This document shows, one piece after another, positions 5,583 to 5,730 of a stretch of 5,730 nt of DNA (within the stretch, counting starts at the first letter, position 1; every line of letters begins with the position of its first letter). The notes below the pieces were generated by a model. It was not told the origin of the DNA. It worked only from the letters and a program-made list of their open reading frames with translations, and searched no databases. A program made the position numbers and the translations under genes. The stretch comes from Polaribacter sp. (GTDB taxonomy: Bacteria; Bacteroidota; Bacteroidia; Flavobacteriales; Flavobacteriaceae): positions 1-5,730 of the forward strand of contig DPRC01000186.1 in assembly GCA_003537695.1 (NCBI GenBank), in the 5' to 3' direction.

Positions 5583-5730
5583 ATGCAGAATATTCTTACG
5601 ATATCTTCAACAGAAGGAGCATTTATAGCGGTTCTATTGATAAGTTTATTTTTCTTAAAAAAATGCACAAATAAAAACAGAAATGCAATTAAACTGCTTG
5701 TGTTGAGTGTTTTATGTAGTTTTTATTTAT
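5583..5730 (+). CDS. N-terminus of a membrane protein, possibly AraC-type regulator with membrane domain; 3' partial
   Basis: An ATG at 5583 opens a frame that runs without a stop to the window end (49 codons plus one base), starting MQNILTISSTEGAFIAVLLI. Two hydrophobic stretches are visible: residues 10-25 (EGAFIAVLLISLFFLK) and about 36-49 (NAIKLLVLSVLCSFYL), separated by a basic loop KKCTNKNRN. The pattern of a short SSxEG-type N-terminus leading into the first helix, then a basic loop and a second helix, resembles flavobacterial AraC-family regulators whose sensor part is a multi-helix membrane domain. The DNA-binding domain would lie outside the window, so this is a guess. An ATG at 5575 in another frame stops after 17 codons. 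The gene is divergent from the lysozyme-like gene, and no convincing promoter was seen for it in the 134 bp between the ATC at 5448 and this start. Confidence 0.6.
   Translation, partial: MQNILTISSTEGAFIAVLLISLFFLKKCTNKNRNAIKLLVLSVLCSFYL

Overview
The window looks like ordinary chromosome from a member of the Bacteroidota, most likely a marine Flavobacteriaceae. The DNA is AT-rich, leaders lack clear Shine-Dalgarno sequences, and there are TAnnTTTG-type -7 promoter elements. The DnaA protein has the flavobacterial style of linker and AAA+ domain. The species call is inference from sequence style; no search was run.

Layout from left to right. A 5'-truncated HAD-family phosphatase (up to 401) is followed after one base by a ten-helix EamA/DMT-type transporter (403-1263) and then a YigZ/IMPACT-family protein (1312-1917), all on the + strand. 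A YbgC/FadM-type hotdog thioesterase (2004-2402, - strand) converges on yigZ and is divergent from dnaA. The 171-bp gap between them carries the likely control region of dnaA, including one consensus DnaA box and an imperfect 22-bp palindrome. dnaA (2574-4001) is complete, and a short RsmI-like SAM-dependent methyltransferase (4029-4736) follows 27 bp later, probably in the same transcript. A probable secreted lysozyme-like muralytic protein (4852-5418, - strand) converges on the methyltransferase. Its promoter region is divergent from the first 49 codons of a membrane protein that runs off the window (from 5583), possibly an AraC-type regulator with an N-terminal membrane domain.

Functionally the window is housekeeping: replication initiation, a putative rRNA methyltransferase, a thioesterase, a phosphatase and a transporter. 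I see no mobile element, CRISPR array, toxin-antitoxin pair, defence island, tRNA or rRNA. The points worth a second look are small in scale. They are the DnaA box and palindrome in the dnaA leader, a signal peptide on the lysozyme-like gene that lacks a standard start codon at the right place, a high share of non-ATG starts, and a dnaA operon without the tyrosine phosphatase gene I would expect between dnaA and the methyltransferase. I do not find strong evidence for a new biological system here.
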